From assembly GCF_009832865.1 (NCBI RefSeq), contig NZ_CP047130.1, positions 1,674,001-1,738,000 of the forward strand: a stretch of 64,000 nt of DNA. Reading direction: 5' to 3'. Position 1 is the stretch's first letter; every line of letters starts with the position of its first letter. Under the pieces are notes generated by a model. It was not told where the DNA came from and ran no database searches. It saw nothing but the letters and a program-made list of their open reading frames with translations. Source of the DNA: Colwellia sp. 20A7 (lineage in GTDB: Bacteria > Pseudomonadota > Gammaproteobacteria > Enterobacterales > Alteromonadaceae). A program made the translations under genes and the position numbers. Positions 17,598 to 28,096 of the stretch are shown one piece after another.

Positions 17598-18788
17598 TTA
17601 ACTTGAAATCAATGGAGAACCCCTATCTTTTAATGCGCGTAAGTACTGTGTTTCATTATAGGTTTTTCCATCTTGCCAGCACTTGTATACTATCCTAATC
17701 CATTTGAATGCTAGTGCTCGTATAGCCGCTTGGTGAGAGCTACCTTTCTCTCTTTGTTGTAGATAATATAAATTAGCCCAATAAGATTTCAAACGTGAAT
17801 GGCTTGCCCATTCTATAAATGTTTGTCGTAAAAATGTTTAACACTGCCAGCGCCAATGAACCCAAGATTTTTGCCCACTTCTTTCAGTTACAGGTGCTAT
17901 ACCGGCATATTGTTGCACTTCTTGTGCTGATTTAAACCGGTCTCGTTGTTCCCCAAATGCGGCTAGTAACCGTGATGATAATGCAGCACCTGCGCCAGGT
18001 AAACTATTGAAAATAGGGGTGTCAGGCAGTTTATCCATGAGTTCTGATATCGACTTATTGTACTCTTGAATGCATTTCATTGAGTTAACTATCCGTTCGA
18101 TATAGAAAGTTACTAGCATTGCATGGCTATCAATTACTGCTTTGTCATCCGTGAGTGGTTTGGCCTTTTTTATCAGAGATACTCGATGGTCAACTATTGT
18201 CGATTTATGAATACCATGGTCGTTGAAAAACTTTACTAAGGTTGATTTATGGGCTTTTTTAGCTTGTTGAATGGTTGGCCAACGAGCAATAAAATCACAG
18301 AAAATATGGGTGTCTTTTTTACAAAACCATTCATTAGCTTGCGGGTAATACTGTTTGATTGCATTAATCATTTGATTAACCACTCGCTGTTTATCATCAA
18401 CTACTTTTCTCCTATGCTCCACTAAAAACATCAATTTACGCATGTTGACACTTTGCTGGTTTAAAGGAGGAAAGTGATTTGGGTAACGAAGCATAAGCTC
18501 TAATGCAAACTCAGCATCAGTGGGATCATCTTTAGCTTTACTGGGTTTAAAAGCCGTTCGATATTTTGCAAGTGTAGTAGGGTTAATTGGTACAATAACA
18601 ATGAAATCATACCGCTGTAGGGCATATACAATAGGTCCTTTTTTTAACTCAACGGCAACAGCAATGGGTGAGCCAAATCTTTTATGAAGTTCTTTTACCC
18701 ATTTATCAATCGTGAGCTTACGGCAGCCTAGCTCAACTTCCCCTTTTTGATCTGTTTTAATGATCGCAACCAAATTACTAGGATGCAA
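17598..18788 (-). pseudogene. IS110-family transposase with nonsense codon
   Basis: The frame is continuous for 397 codons except for one TAA at 17838-17840. Before it come the DEDD-type N-terminal domain (AVAVELKKGPIVYAL, KAKDDPTDAEFALELMLRY) and the helix-hairpin-helix transposase_20 domain (LPDTPIFNSLPGAGAALSSRLLAAFGE, YAGIAPVTERSGQK). After it the frame carries on as TFLRQTFIEWASHSR and the usual C-terminus. The first catalytic Asp segment is missing because the 5' end joins the IS66 element at about 18790. The element is therefore truncated at one end and interrupted by a point mutation. Confidence 0.88.
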
Positions 18789-18790
18789 TC

Positions 18791-19162
18791 ATGCCAAACC
18801 AAGATCAATTAACAACGGTCGTTACTGCTTTTGAGCACTGGCGTAGCAACAGAAGTGGTCGTCAAGTCACAACGCCCATCGCATTGCGTGAGCAAGCCGT
18901 AGCATTACTCAATCACTATTCTTCTAGCAAAATAACATCAGCATTAAGGATCAGTGGCGGCCAGCTCAAGCAATGGCGAAATACGCTTGAACCTGCTGAA
19001 AAAGCACCGCTATTTGTGCACCTTCCTATTTCACCACCGCCATTACTCACACAACCGCCCTTTACTGTTGAACTACGCTTTGCCCAAGGTAATGAAATGT
19101 CTTTATCTGGTGTTATTGATACTAACATCATCATTTCGCTCATTGGGGCAATGAAATCATGA
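18791..19162 (+). CDS. tnpA: IS66-family accessory protein TnpA
   Basis: The 123-residue product (ITSALRISGGQLKQWRN near residues 55-72, then a Pro-rich linker) is a small helix-turn-helix-like TnpA as found first in IS66 operons. Its stop overlaps the tnpB start by 4 bp. There is almost no space upstream for an IS66 terminal repeat: the sequence before the ATG already belongs to the IS110 remnant, so the left end of the element is missing or displaced. Confidence 0.8.
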   Translation: MPNQDQLTTVVTAFEHWRSNRSGRQVTTPIALREQAVALLNHYSSSKITSALRISGGQLKQWRNTLEPAEKAPLFVHLPISPPPLLTQPPFTVELRFAQGNEMSLSGVIDTNIIISLIGAMKS

Positions 19163-19497
19163 TCCATTTAACCGCTGACACCCACATATTAATCGCGATT
19201 GAACCCGCTGATTTTCGCCAGGGCATTGATGGTTTAGCCGCAACATGCCGTTATAAATTATCGGTCAACCCACGTTCGGGTACTGTGTTTGTCTTTATTA
19301 ATCGCAATAAAACCATGGTGCGCGCATTATCGTATGATGGTACTGGCTTTTGGCTCATGACCAAGCGTTTATCTAAAGGAAAGTTTCAAAATTGGCCGTC
19401 ATCAAACAAAAGTATTGAACAGATCATCGCGAAAAAACTGCGAAAACTATTGTGTGACAACGATCCATTATGGGAAAAAACGGATCCTCTTTACTGA
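19159..19497 (+). CDS. tnpB: IS66 Orf2-like protein TnpB
   Basis: The 112-residue protein is a full-length IS66 TnpB: ILIAIEPADFRQGIDGLAA, PRSGTVFVFINRNKTMVRAL, YDGTGFWLMTKRLSKGKF. TnpB is required for transposition of IS66 elements but its biochemical role is not settled. It is coupled to tnpA by a 4-bp overlap and followed 97 bp later by the broken tnpC. Confidence 0.92.
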   Translation: MIHLTADTHILIAIEPADFRQGIDGLAATCRYKLSVNPRSGTVFVFINRNKTMVRALSYDGTGFWLMTKRLSKGKFQNWPSSNKSIEQIIAKKLRKLLCDNDPLWEKTDPLY

Positions 19498-19593
19498 GTA
19501 AAATCATTGAGATAAACACTTGATTTTTACTTTTATCGGATCATAATGCCTGCAAAATAAACCTGTACCAAACACTAAAACTCTGGACGTACC

Positions 19594-21190
19594 GTGAGCA
19601 AACCTTTTACCGACATTGATGGCAAAGCCCTTGAAGCGCTGATAGAGCGCGTGAACGAGGCCAAAGAAAACAATCTGGCCTTAAGCCCAGAGGATTATCA
19701 GTTATTACTTGATGCGTTATTGACCTTAGCCACCACGCAAACCCGCTTAGCGAATCATGATGTTACCGTGCATAAACTGCGAAAATTGTTAGGTATTGAA
19801 AAATCATCTGAAAAACTAGGCTCGGTGCTTAAGCAAACTAAAGCGTCATCGGGCAAGAAAAATAAAAAGCGTAGCAACGATAATGGTGAAGGTTTCACCC
19901 GGTTAAACCCACGATTATCGTTCATGGACTAGTTGACGTAAATAAAGGCGATACCTGTGTTGAGTGCTTAACCGGTAAGGTTTATAAAACCGAGCCAGGT
20001 AGCTTGCTACGTATCACCGGACAAAGTCCTTTCAAACCTGAGCAGCATGTCATGGAGCGTCTTCGTTGTAATACCTGCGGTGCTTATTTTACCGCACCAC
20101 TGCCGGACGATGTCTTAACCGATGGCTTAAGTACTCAAAAATATGGTTATTCAGCACGTTCTTTAATGGCGATTTATAAATACTTTGCTGGACTGCCTTT
20201 TTATCGTCAAAGCAGTATTCAAAAATTACTGGGGTAAAAATCACCGCGTCAACGGTTTTTGACCAAGTAGAGCTTGTTTGTAATGCTATTTATCCCGTGT
20301 ACCAATTGCTCTTCAATTTAGCGGCTGATGGTAAACACTACTATTTAGATGACACAACTAACCGTATTCTTGATGCGAAATCGGTGATAAAGAAAGCACG
20401 CAACAGTGAGAAAGTCATCACACGTACGGGCGTTTATACCTCAGGTGTTATCGCAACGCTGGCTGATAACCGTCATATTGTTTTATTTGAGACTAACATC
20501 GGGCACGCGGGAGAATTCATTGACAGTATTTTGCACAAGCGCAGTCAATCATGCACCAAACCACTCATCATGAGTGATGCGCTAGCGAGCAATCGGCCGA
20601 CGGTACGTGAGGCGATAACGTCACTGTGTAATAGCCACGCAAGACGACAATTTGTAGATGTTATCAATCACTTTCCAATTGAGGTCGAGCATGTCCTCAA
20701 ACGCTATGGTGAAATATGGGTCAATGATGACTATACGAAAGAAGAAAAGTTAACCCCGAGCGCAAGACTGGCCTATCATCAAACGCATTCAGCGCCCATC
20801 ATGGAAGCCATAAAATTGTGGGGAGAAACGCATTTAGCCAATGAAACCGTTGAAGAAAACAGTGGCCTAGGCAAAGCTATTCGCTACTTTATCAAACATT
20901 ATGTCGGACTGAGTTACTTTTGCAGTACTGAAGGAGTAAAAATCGACAATAATCGTATTGAAGCGATGCTCAAAATTGTGGTGAGAGACAGAAAAAACGC
21001 GATGTTCCACAAAACCTTACTGGGGGCAACGATTGGGGATGTCATTACCTCGGTCATCGCGACGGCAAGTGAGGCGGGTATTAATGTCTTTGACTACTTC
21101 ACCACCTTACAACGAGAAAAAGAGCAGGTAAAAAAGACCCCTGAAGATTATTTACCCTGGAATTATCTCGCTAAAAATTCAATCACCTAA
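19594..21190 (+). pseudogene. tnpC: IS66 transposase TnpC, two frameshifts
   Basis: Three frames add up to one IS66 transposase. Part 1 (19594-19932) is the N-terminal leucine-rich region. The frame shifts near 19905 into KPTIIVHGLVDVNKGDTCVE and the zinc-finger segment ERLRCNTCGAYFTAPLP. A second shift at a G4 run (20232-20235; one more G would restore LLGVKITASTVFDQVEL) leads to the catalytic part: YYLDDTTNRI, SHARRQFVD and EGVKIDNNRIEAMLKIVVRDRKNAMF, with Asp/Asp/Glu of the DDE set. The protein cannot be made without frameshifting, so the IS66 copy is inactive. Confidence 0.9.
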
Positions 21191-21283
21191 AAAAACCAAA
21201 CACGATGATTTAGGCTTTACCGCCTAGGTCAAGCTGTACCTGAAAAAATCGTGATGTCACGCTACGCTGCCGTAAGCTCACCC

Positions 21284-21748
21284 CGTAACCAACTTCACTT
21301 AAGTAAAAACTAAGCTCATCAGTTTGCTTTCATAATATATCGGCCCCACAACTAATTTCACTTAAATAAAAACTAAGTAAGTATAAAAGTAAGCTCGTCA
21401 GTTCACTTTCATAATATATCGGCTCCCGCAACTAAATTCACTTAAGTACAAAATTAAGTATAAAAGTAAGCTCGTCAGTTCGCTTTCATAATATACGGCT
21501 CCCACAACCAATTTCACTTCAGTACCAAATTAAGTATAAAAGTAAGCTCGTTAGTTCGCTTTCATAATATACCGGCTCCCGTAACCAACTTCACTTAAGC
21601 AAAAACTAAGTAAGTATAAAACTAAGCTCGTCAGTTCGCTTTCATAATATATCGGCTCCCGTAACCAATTTCACTTAAGTACAAAATTAAGTATAAAGCT
21701 AAGCTCGTCAGTTCGCTTTCATAATATACCGGCTCCCATAACCAATTA
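21284..21748. repeat. Tandem array, six units of 76-80 bp
   Basis: Copies of AAGCTCGTCAGTTCGCTTTC begin at 21312, 21391, 21468, 21544, 21624 and 21701 (spacing 79, 77, 76, 80, 77). Each unit continues with CATAATATAYCGGCTCCC, then a TAACCAATTTCACTTAAG stretch, then a variable A-rich part where the length differences fall. Units differ by a few substitutions and small indels. There is no open frame and no unique spacer, so it is neither coding nor CRISPR. It lies between the IS66 remnant and IS982; a partial unit (GTAAGCTCA, CCCCGTAACC) precedes the first copy. Confidence 0.92.
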
Positions 21749-21881
21749 AAAAATCTCTAAACCCCTCTAATTGAAAGCTTTATAGAAATATATAAAATAA
21801 GTATTAATATACCTATTTAGGTTTTATTTATTGATTTTTTTTTATTACGCTACGGGCGATTTGAAAAGCCAACAATAAATA

Positions 21882-22892
21882 ACCTCAATTCTGGATAAGA
21901 AGATAAAAAATTGAACTAAATACCCACCTAGCGATCAGATCTTTCGACCAAGAAACGATTTGAAAGCAAATAAGGTGGGCAGATGGATAATTTAGTGGAA
22001 ATATTTTGTGATGTCGATGATTTTTGTCATCAATTTTCACCTAAATGGGAAGCACAATTGCTATCAGACGGTACTCGCAAGCGTAGACGTAGTTCGAAAA
22101 TGTCTACCAGCGAGCGAATGAGCATTATGATTGCATTTCATCAGTCAAATCATAGAGATTTCAAAAACTTCTATATTGGTTTAGTCCAACGATACTGGAC
22201 TGATGATTTCCCAGAGCTGCTCAGCTACACTCGTTTCATCAATACAATGTCAGATCTTATTGTACCAATGTGTGCTTACTTTCAAACGGTGAAAGGTGAG
22301 CCAACAGGAATTGCATTTGTAGATTCTACAAGCCTAAAGGTATGTCACAATATCCGTATTCCACGTAACCGTGTATTTGCAGATACGGCTAAGCGAGGAA
22401 AAGGAACAATGGGCTGGTTTTTCGGCTTTAAGCTTCATCTATTGATTAATCATAAAGGTGAAATCCTTGCTTTGAATATTACGCCGGGCAATACAAATGA
22501 CCGAACTCCAATACCTGACTTATGTAAAAATCTTACTGGTAAGCTATATGCAGATAAGGGATACATTGGAAAAAACTTGAGCCAGACATTAAAGGAATCA
22601 GATATTGACTTAGTGACGACCGTGCGAAAAAATATGAAAGCTAAAGTAATATCAGCCTTTGATCGGGCAATGCTATCAAAGAGATACATAATAGAGACAG
22701 TGAATGATCAACTTAAAAACATATCTCAAATAGAGCACAGCCGCCATCGTAGTGAAACAGGTTTTATGCTTAATGTAATTTCAGGAATAGTTGCTTATTG
22801 TTTAAAAAGACAAAAGCCGTGTATTAAGTTATCGGATAGGGAACAGTCCATTATGAGTGCTTAAAATGCCGCACCTTATCCAGATCTCAGGT
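21882..22892 (+). mobile_element. IS982-family insertion sequence
   Basis: Terminal inverted repeats ACCTCAATTCTGGATAAG (left) and ACCTGAGATCTGGATAAG (right, read inward) agree at 15 of 18 positions. They are flanked by a 6-bp direct repeat TAAATA (21876-21881, 22893-22898), short and AT-rich but in the right place. The element is 1011 bp with one intact transposase, the usual IS982 layout, and appears to be the youngest element of this cluster. Confidence 0.8.
21983..22864 (+). CDS. IS982-family transposase
   Basis: The 293-residue DDE transposase has Asp in GIAFVDSTSLKVCHN (about 113), Asp in KLYADKGYIGK (about 190) and Glu in KRYIIETVNDQLKNISQIEHSRHRS (about 235). The motifs, size and order match IS982. 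The reading frame is uninterrupted and the terminal repeats are intact, so it may be active. Confidence 0.93.
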   Translation: MDNLVEIFCDVDDFCHQFSPKWEAQLLSDGTRKRRRSSKMSTSERMSIMIAFHQSNHRDFKNFYIGLVQRYWTDDFPELLSYTRFINTMSDLIVPMCAYFQTVKGEPTGIAFVDSTSLKVCHNIRIPRNRVFADTAKRGKGTMGWFFGFKLHLLINHKGEILALNITPGNTNDRTPIPDLCKNLTGKLYADKGYIGKNLSQTLKESDIDLVTTVRKNMKAKVISAFDRAMLSKRYIIETVNDQLKNISQIEHSRHRSETGFMLNVISGIVAYCLKRQKPCIKLSDREQSIMSA

Positions 22893-23054
22893 TAAATATT
22901 AAAATATCATTGATAATCTTAGTGATAATGATTATTATTTGTATTGCCGCTTAGGAAGTGAATGCTCTCCACTAAATAAGTTACATCAAGTATGGAGCTC
23001 GGTGATTATGATTCAGGACCATAATCACTGAGTGACTACTTACCTAGTAGCTAC

Positions 23055-25790
23055 TTATGTGGTAGCTAAGTTACGCAGTACATAATGTAATATGCCACCG
23101 TGTTGGTAATAACTAAATTCGTTTGGTGTATCAATTCGAATCTTCGCTTCAAATGAACGCTGATTGCCATCCTCATTTGTGACAAATACGGTTACTGTTT
23201 TTTGTCCGCTTTTCACCGCTGAAATACTAAATTTTTCTTCACCTGTGATATTTAATGAATCAGCACTATCATCAGACATAAATTGCAATGGCAATATGCC
23301 CATGCCAACTAAGTTTGAACGATGAATACGTTCATAGCTTTGAGCAATAACTGCTTTAACGCCCAATAATGCAGGTCCTTTGGCGGCCCAATCACGTGAG
23401 CTACCTGTACCGTATTCTTTACCAGCTAATACAATCGAAGCAATCTTCTGCTGTTGATATTGCATAGCGGCATCAAATACACTCATTTTTTCACCCGATG
23501 GCATCATTCGAGTCCAACAACCTTCGGTGCCCGGAGCTAACAAATTACGTAAACGCACATTAGCAAAGGTACCTCGCATCATTACTTCATGATTACCGCG
23601 CCTAGAGCCATAAGAGTTAAAATCTTTGACCGACACACCTTCCTGTTTTAAATACTCAGCTGCAGGACTATCTAGCGCAATTGAACCTGCAGGTGAAATA
23701 TGATCTGTGGTGACACTATCGCCCAGTTTTAACAAGCATCGAGCATTTTCAATCGTTTTAATTTCCGGTATTTTGGCGCTAATATTAGCAAAAAATGGCG
23801 GTAATTTTACGTAAGTAGAGTCAGGCCAATCATATTTTTGGCTTTGGACTACTTCCATATTTTGCCAGTCTTTATTACCACTATAAACATCAGCATAACG
23901 GGAAATAAACATCGAACTGTCAATAACGTTTTTGATAACCTCTTTAATTTCCTGACTATCTGGCCATATGTCATGCAAATAAACGGGGTTGCCTGAGTCA
24001 TCATCACCCAAAGAATCAGTGGTAATATCTATTTTCATATTACCTGCTAACGCATAGGCAACCACTAAAGGAGGGGAGGCTAGATAGTTAGCTTGTATTT
24101 CAGGATGAATACGTCCTTCAAAGTTGCGATTACCTGATAACACCGAGGTAACCGACAAATCGCCTTGATGAATTGCTTCACTAATTTCTAGAGGCAAAGG
24201 ACCTGAATTACCAATACATGTGGTACAGCCATACCCCACAAGTTGAAAACCAAGGGCATCTAAGTCTTCATTTAAACCAGACTTATGGAGATAGTCTGTG
24301 ACAACTTGAGAACCTGGCGCGAAGCTCGTTTTTACCCAAGGTTTAACGTTTAACCCACGCTGCCTAGCATTTCTGGCTAATAAACCCGCGGCAATTAATA
24401 CCGACGGATTCGAGGTATTAGTACAGCTGGTAATCGCTGCAATCACTACCGAACCGTGTTTCAATATAAACTCTTCATCACCATATTTGCAGGGGATACC
24501 AGGATCTTCGTCACTTGCTGGTAATAACACTGAAGGTTGTCCGCCTTCACTTTCAAAGCCACTTTCATCTTTGTTCGAACTGGTTTTTTGTACGCCGTGT
24601 TGTAACGTTAACCAGTCTTGATAGGCCGCACCAGCATGGTCTAGTGAAATTCTGTCTTGTGGGCGCTTTGGACCGGCAATTGAAGGCACCACTGTATCTA
24701 ATTGCAGGGATAATCGACTGTTATACACCGCATTATCTTGAGACTCAGTACCCCACATACCCATTGTTTTTAAATATAGCTTTATGCGCTCAATATGTTC
24801 GCTGTCACGTCCTGTTAATTGCAAATAGTCGATGGTTTGATTATCGATAGGAAAAATACCGCAAGTAGCTCCGTATTCTGGTGCCATGTTGGCAATAGTT
24901 GCTCTGTCGGCTAAGGTCAGTTCATTCACTCCAGAGCCAAAAAATTCAACAAATTTCCCCACTACACCGGCAGCACGCAATTGTTCGGTTACTGTCAATA
25001 CTAAATCAGTAGCGGTAGTACCCGAAGGTAACTTACCTTTTAATTCAAAACCGACTATTTCTGGTAATAACATAGTAACCGGTTGGCCTAACATCGCCGC
25101 TTCAGCTTCTATACCGCCAACTCCCCAGCCTAAAACGCCTAGGCCGTTAATCATGGTGGTATGGGAGTCGGTGCCAACTAAAGTATCAGGGTACAGTAAA
25201 TTATTTTCATCTGTTTTTTTAAAGACAACTCGCGCCAAATATTCGAGATTAACCTGATGGACTATGCCACGACCTGGAGGTACTACTTTAAAATTATCGA
25301 AACTTTGCTGACCCCAGCGTAAAAACTGATAGCGTTCTTTATTACGTTGAAACTCAATGGCTGTGTTTTGTTCCATGGCATCGGCTTTACCGAAGACATC
25401 GACCATCACAGAATGATCAATAACCAACTCGACCGGGTTTAACGGATTTATTTTGTCTGCTGAGCCGCCCATTTTTACGATGGCATCGCGCATAGCTGCT
25501 AAATCAACTACGGCAGGAACTCCTGTGAAATCTTGTAAAACTACACGAGAAGGCACAAAGGAAATTTCAGTATCTTGCCAGTTATCTACATCCCACTTGG
25601 CTAAGGTTTCAATATCACCTTGCTGTACAAAATCATGTTCAGCATGTCGCAATAAATTTTCTAACAGAATTTTTGCTGCGAAAGGTAAACGTGAAATATC
25701 ATATTTTTCTGCCAAACTATCAAAACTATAGTAGTGGCAAGTTTCACCGTTAATTTCAAGTGGCTTCAAAGATTGTATTGATTTGGTCAT
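23055..25790 (-). CDS. acnA: Aconitate hydratase A
   Basis: The 911-residue protein has the 4Fe-4S ligands Cys in ITSCTNTSNPSV (about 457) and Cys-x2-Cys in GYGCTTCIGNSGPL (about 523-526), substrate segments GTDSHTTMINGLGVLGWGVGGIEAE and DHISPAGSI, and the C-terminal swivel domain with GSRRGNHEVMMRGTFANVR and YGTGSSRDWAAKGP. The length and N-terminus are those of AcnA rather than AcnB or AcnD. It interconverts citrate and isocitrate in the TCA cycle; apo forms of the family can bind RNA. It is monocistronic. ATG is preceded by a GGAGGTAA site. Confidence 0.96.
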   Translation of the reverse strand: MTKSIQSLKPLEINGETCHYYSFDSLAEKYDISRLPFAAKILLENLLRHAEHDFVQQGDIETLAKWDVDNWQDTEISFVPSRVVLQDFTGVPAVVDLAAMRDAIVKMGGSADKINPLNPVELVIDHSVMVDVFGKADAMEQNTAIEFQRNKERYQFLRWGQQSFDNFKVVPPGRGIVHQVNLEYLARVVFKKTDENNLLYPDTLVGTDSHTTMINGLGVLGWGVGGIEAEAAMLGQPVTMLLPEIVGFELKGKLPSGTTATDLVLTVTEQLRAAGVVGKFVEFFGSGVNELTLADRATIANMAPEYGATCGIFPIDNQTIDYLQLTGRDSEHIERIKLYLKTMGMWGTESQDNAVYNSRLSLQLDTVVPSIAGPKRPQDRISLDHAGAAYQDWLTLQHGVQKTSSNKDESGFESEGGQPSVLLPASDEDPGIPCKYGDEEFILKHGSVVIAAITSCTNTSNPSVLIAAGLLARNARQRGLNVKPWVKTSFAPGSQVVTDYLHKSGLNEDLDALGFQLVGYGCTTCIGNSGPLPLEISEAIHQGDLSVTSVLSGNRNFEGRIHPEIQANYLASPPLVVAYALAGNMKIDITTDSLGDDDSGNPVYLHDIWPDSQEIKEVIKNVIDSSMFISRYADVYSGNKDWQNMEVVQSQKYDWPDSTYVKLPPFFANISAKIPEIKTIENARCLLKLGDSVTTDHISPAGSIALDSPAAEYLKQEGVSVKDFNSYGSRRGNHEVMMRGTFANVRLRNLLAPGTEGCWTRMMPSGEKMSVFDAAMQYQQQKIASIVLAGKEYGTGSSRDWAAKGPALLGVKAVIAQSYERIHRSNLVGMGILPLQFMSDDSADSLNITGEEKFSISAVKSGQKTVTVFVTNEDGNQRSFEAKIRIDTPNEFSYYQHGGILHYVLRNLATT

Positions 25791-26072
25791 TAATCGTTAC
25801 CTCCATTAAAAAGTGTCTTTATAGATCAAACTAAAGCTTAGTAAATCTACATTAACATACAAGAGTATTTGTTGCCTGTTAGTGAACAACTGCTTTAAAT
25901 ATATACTCGTGCTTTAGTTATATACTGTTTTAGAAAGCCTTAGCGATTCATAACTAAATTCACTTTGTTATTGGGTATTCAACATAGCACCGAGTTGGAA
26001 AGAAATTTAATAAATTATCAAAACTGTCCATTAACGCACCGAGTATCACTATTGTCATCTTTGCAGTGCGCT

Positions 26073-26978
26073 TTAGGTAAAGTAATGCGCGAGAGCGTGA
26101 TAGCCCTGCTTAATATGATTAATTAATAATGTTATTTTCTCTGGCTTGTATCGTGTATATGGGTAAACAGCAAAAACACCTAACGAACGCGCTTTATAAT
26201 CATGTAGTACATTAACAAGTAAGCCTGTTTGTAACTCTTCATAAACACTACATTTAGGTACATAAATAATCCCAATATCGTTTAACGCCGCTTTTTTTAA
26301 CGAATAAGCATTATTTGAAGACATACTGCCTTTTACGAGTATTGATTTTTGCTCGCCATTGTCATCAAAGCGCCACTCATTACTACCATTTGCTTGCAGA
26401 TCGTAACAAAGGCAATTATGGCGTTTCAGATCTTCAATTGTATTTAATGCTTCATTCGCTTTTAAGTACTCGGGTGATGCACATACAACCCACTTAGACT
26501 CCAATAAATGCACAGCTATAAGGGAAGAATCCTCTAGTACAGCTGTTCTAATAGCTAAATCAACACCATCTTCAACTAAATCAACTAGCTTATTTTCAAG
26601 TCTTAATTCAATGGTGATTTTTGGGTAGGTTTTGCAAAAACTTGATACTAACTCTGCCAGTAATAACTCGCCTGAAATGGTCGGTACAGACATTGTAATA
26701 TGACCAGAAACTTCTTTAGATAACTCGTTAACCGCGGTAAAAGCATCATTTGCTTGCTGGTTAATACCTTTTGCATGTTTATAAAGTAATTTACCTGCGT
26801 CAGTAAGACTAAGTTTTCTTGTGGTTCTATAAAGTAACTGTGTATTTAACTGTTTTTCTAGTGCCGATATTTTTTTACTAACAACGGTTTTGGATAAACC
26901 TGTTTTTTGAGCTGCCAGACTGAAAGACTTCTCTTCTACTACTACAGCAAAAATAGCTAACTCAGACGCACCGTTCAT
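26073..26978 (-). CDS. LysR-family transcriptional regulator
   Basis: Start taken at 26978 (MNGASELAIFAVVVEEKSFS), which gives the normal 301 residues; a longer frame to 27035 adds 19 residues without support. Residues 1-60 are the LysR winged helix (SLAAQKTGLSKTVVSKKISALEKQLNTQLLYRTTRKLSLTD-like), and the rest is a periplasmic-binding-like effector domain of the CrgA/AaeR subgroup (ECNLRCY-type INHIKQGYHALAHYF end). It is separated from lutA by about 290 bp and transcribed in the opposite direction, so it could regulate lactate genes, but this is not shown by sequence. Confidence 0.9.
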   Translation of the reverse strand: MNGASELAIFAVVVEEKSFSLAAQKTGLSKTVVSKKISALEKQLNTQLLYRTTRKLSLTDAGKLLYKHAKGINQQANDAFTAVNELSKEVSGHITMSVPTISGELLLAELVSSFCKTYPKITIELRLENKLVDLVEDGVDLAIRTAVLEDSSLIAVHLLESKWVVCASPEYLKANEALNTIEDLKRHNCLCYDLQANGSNEWRFDDNGEQKSILVKGSMSSNNAYSLKKAALNDIGIIYVPKCSVYEELQTGLLVNVLHDYKARSLGVFAVYPYTRYKPEKITLLINHIKQGYHALAHYFT

Positions 26979-27271
26979 ATACAACTCATTATGCTTAAAA
27001 TGGAAATAGTTTGTTCTTCTATTGCAAATATACACCTAAACATCAAAAGAGTATATTGCTTATATCGTAGCTAATATGATGGATAATTAAATAATTGCAC
27101 CATCCCTATATTTTTGAATGTAACTATAGGCTACAAAAAACGTATTGATAAATACGCTTTTATAAATCACATAGGGCTACAACAGTCATTATGTTTATTT
27201 CTTAGTTAATAGCTTACATCTGGATATGATATTTATATTCAAAATCACCTTCGTAGAATAAGGGCGAGTAA

Positions 27272-28096
27272 ATGTCTGACAAAAATAATTACACTGACGC
27301 GAGTCAATCAAATACGATTGAATGTTTAAATATTTCCGAGAAGAGAGTTGGGCTATTTGTTACCTGTTTGGTAAATACAATGCGTCCTTCAGTTGGTTTT
27401 GCTTCAATCACTCTACTTGAGCAAGCAGGATGTACCGTTGAAGTGCCAACCGCTCAGTCGTGTTGTGGACAACCCGCATTCAATTCAGGTGATGATGAAG
27501 GAACACGTCAAATTGCTTATCAAATTATTGAGCAGTTTGAAGAATTTGATTATGTTGTTTTGCCTTCGGGTTCATGTGCATCAATGATCAAAAATAATTT
27601 TATAGAAGTGTTTAAAGAGCAGCCAGAATGGCAAGCAAGAGCTCAGCATTTAGCCGATAGAACTCATGAGTTACTTTCTTTTTTAGTCGATGTATGTCAT
27701 TTCACCCCTAAGGGTATTGAGCTTGATGGTACCTTTACTTATCACGATAGTTGCTCTGGCTACCGCTCGCTTAATGTTTACGAACAGCCGAGAGCAATGC
27801 TAGCAAAGGTGAAAGGTTTAGAATCTAAACCATTAAATGGTCATTCTGAATGTTGTGGTTTTGGCGGAACATTTTGTGTTAAATACTCAGACATTTCGAA
27901 TGCCATTGTTAGCGAAAAAGTAGAGAATGTTGTTGCTGCCGATGCTGATTATCTTCTTGGTGGCGATATGGGCTGTTTAATGAACATAGCCGGTAAACTT
28001 AACAGAGAAGGCAATAAAAAAATAACAGCATTGCATACGGCTGAAGTTTTGGCTGGTTTAGCGCCAAAGATTTTAGGAGCTAACGATGCAAGCTAA
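27272..28096 (+). CDS. lutA: L-lactate utilization protein LutA, Fe-S oxidoreductase
   Basis: The 274-residue protein carries two cysteine-rich CCG domains: AQSCCGQPAFNSG (near 68) and SECCGFGGTFCVKYSDIS (near 195), with DSCSGYRSLNVYEQPR between them. These bind the iron-sulfur or heterodisulfide-type cluster in LutA/YkgE. With LutB and LutC it oxidises L-lactate to pyruvate. A 25-residue N-terminal extension precedes the conserved VGLFVTCLVNTMRPSVG. It overlaps lutB by 11 bp. Confidence 0.95.
   Translation: MSDKNNYTDASQSNTIECLNISEKRVGLFVTCLVNTMRPSVGFASITLLEQAGCTVEVPTAQSCCGQPAFNSGDDEGTRQIAYQIIEQFEEFDYVVLPSGSCASMIKNNFIEVFKEQPEWQARAQHLADRTHELLSFLVDVCHFTPKGIELDGTFTYHDSCSGYRSLNVYEQPRAMLAKVKGLESKPLNGHSECCGFGGTFCVKYSDISNAIVSEKVENVVAADADYLLGGDMGCLMNIAGKLNREGNKKITALHTAEVLAGLAPKILGANDAS

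Noticed and set aside
21284..21748. CRISPR array
   Set aside because: The repeats are contiguous 76-80-bp units without unique spacers, and no cas genes are present.
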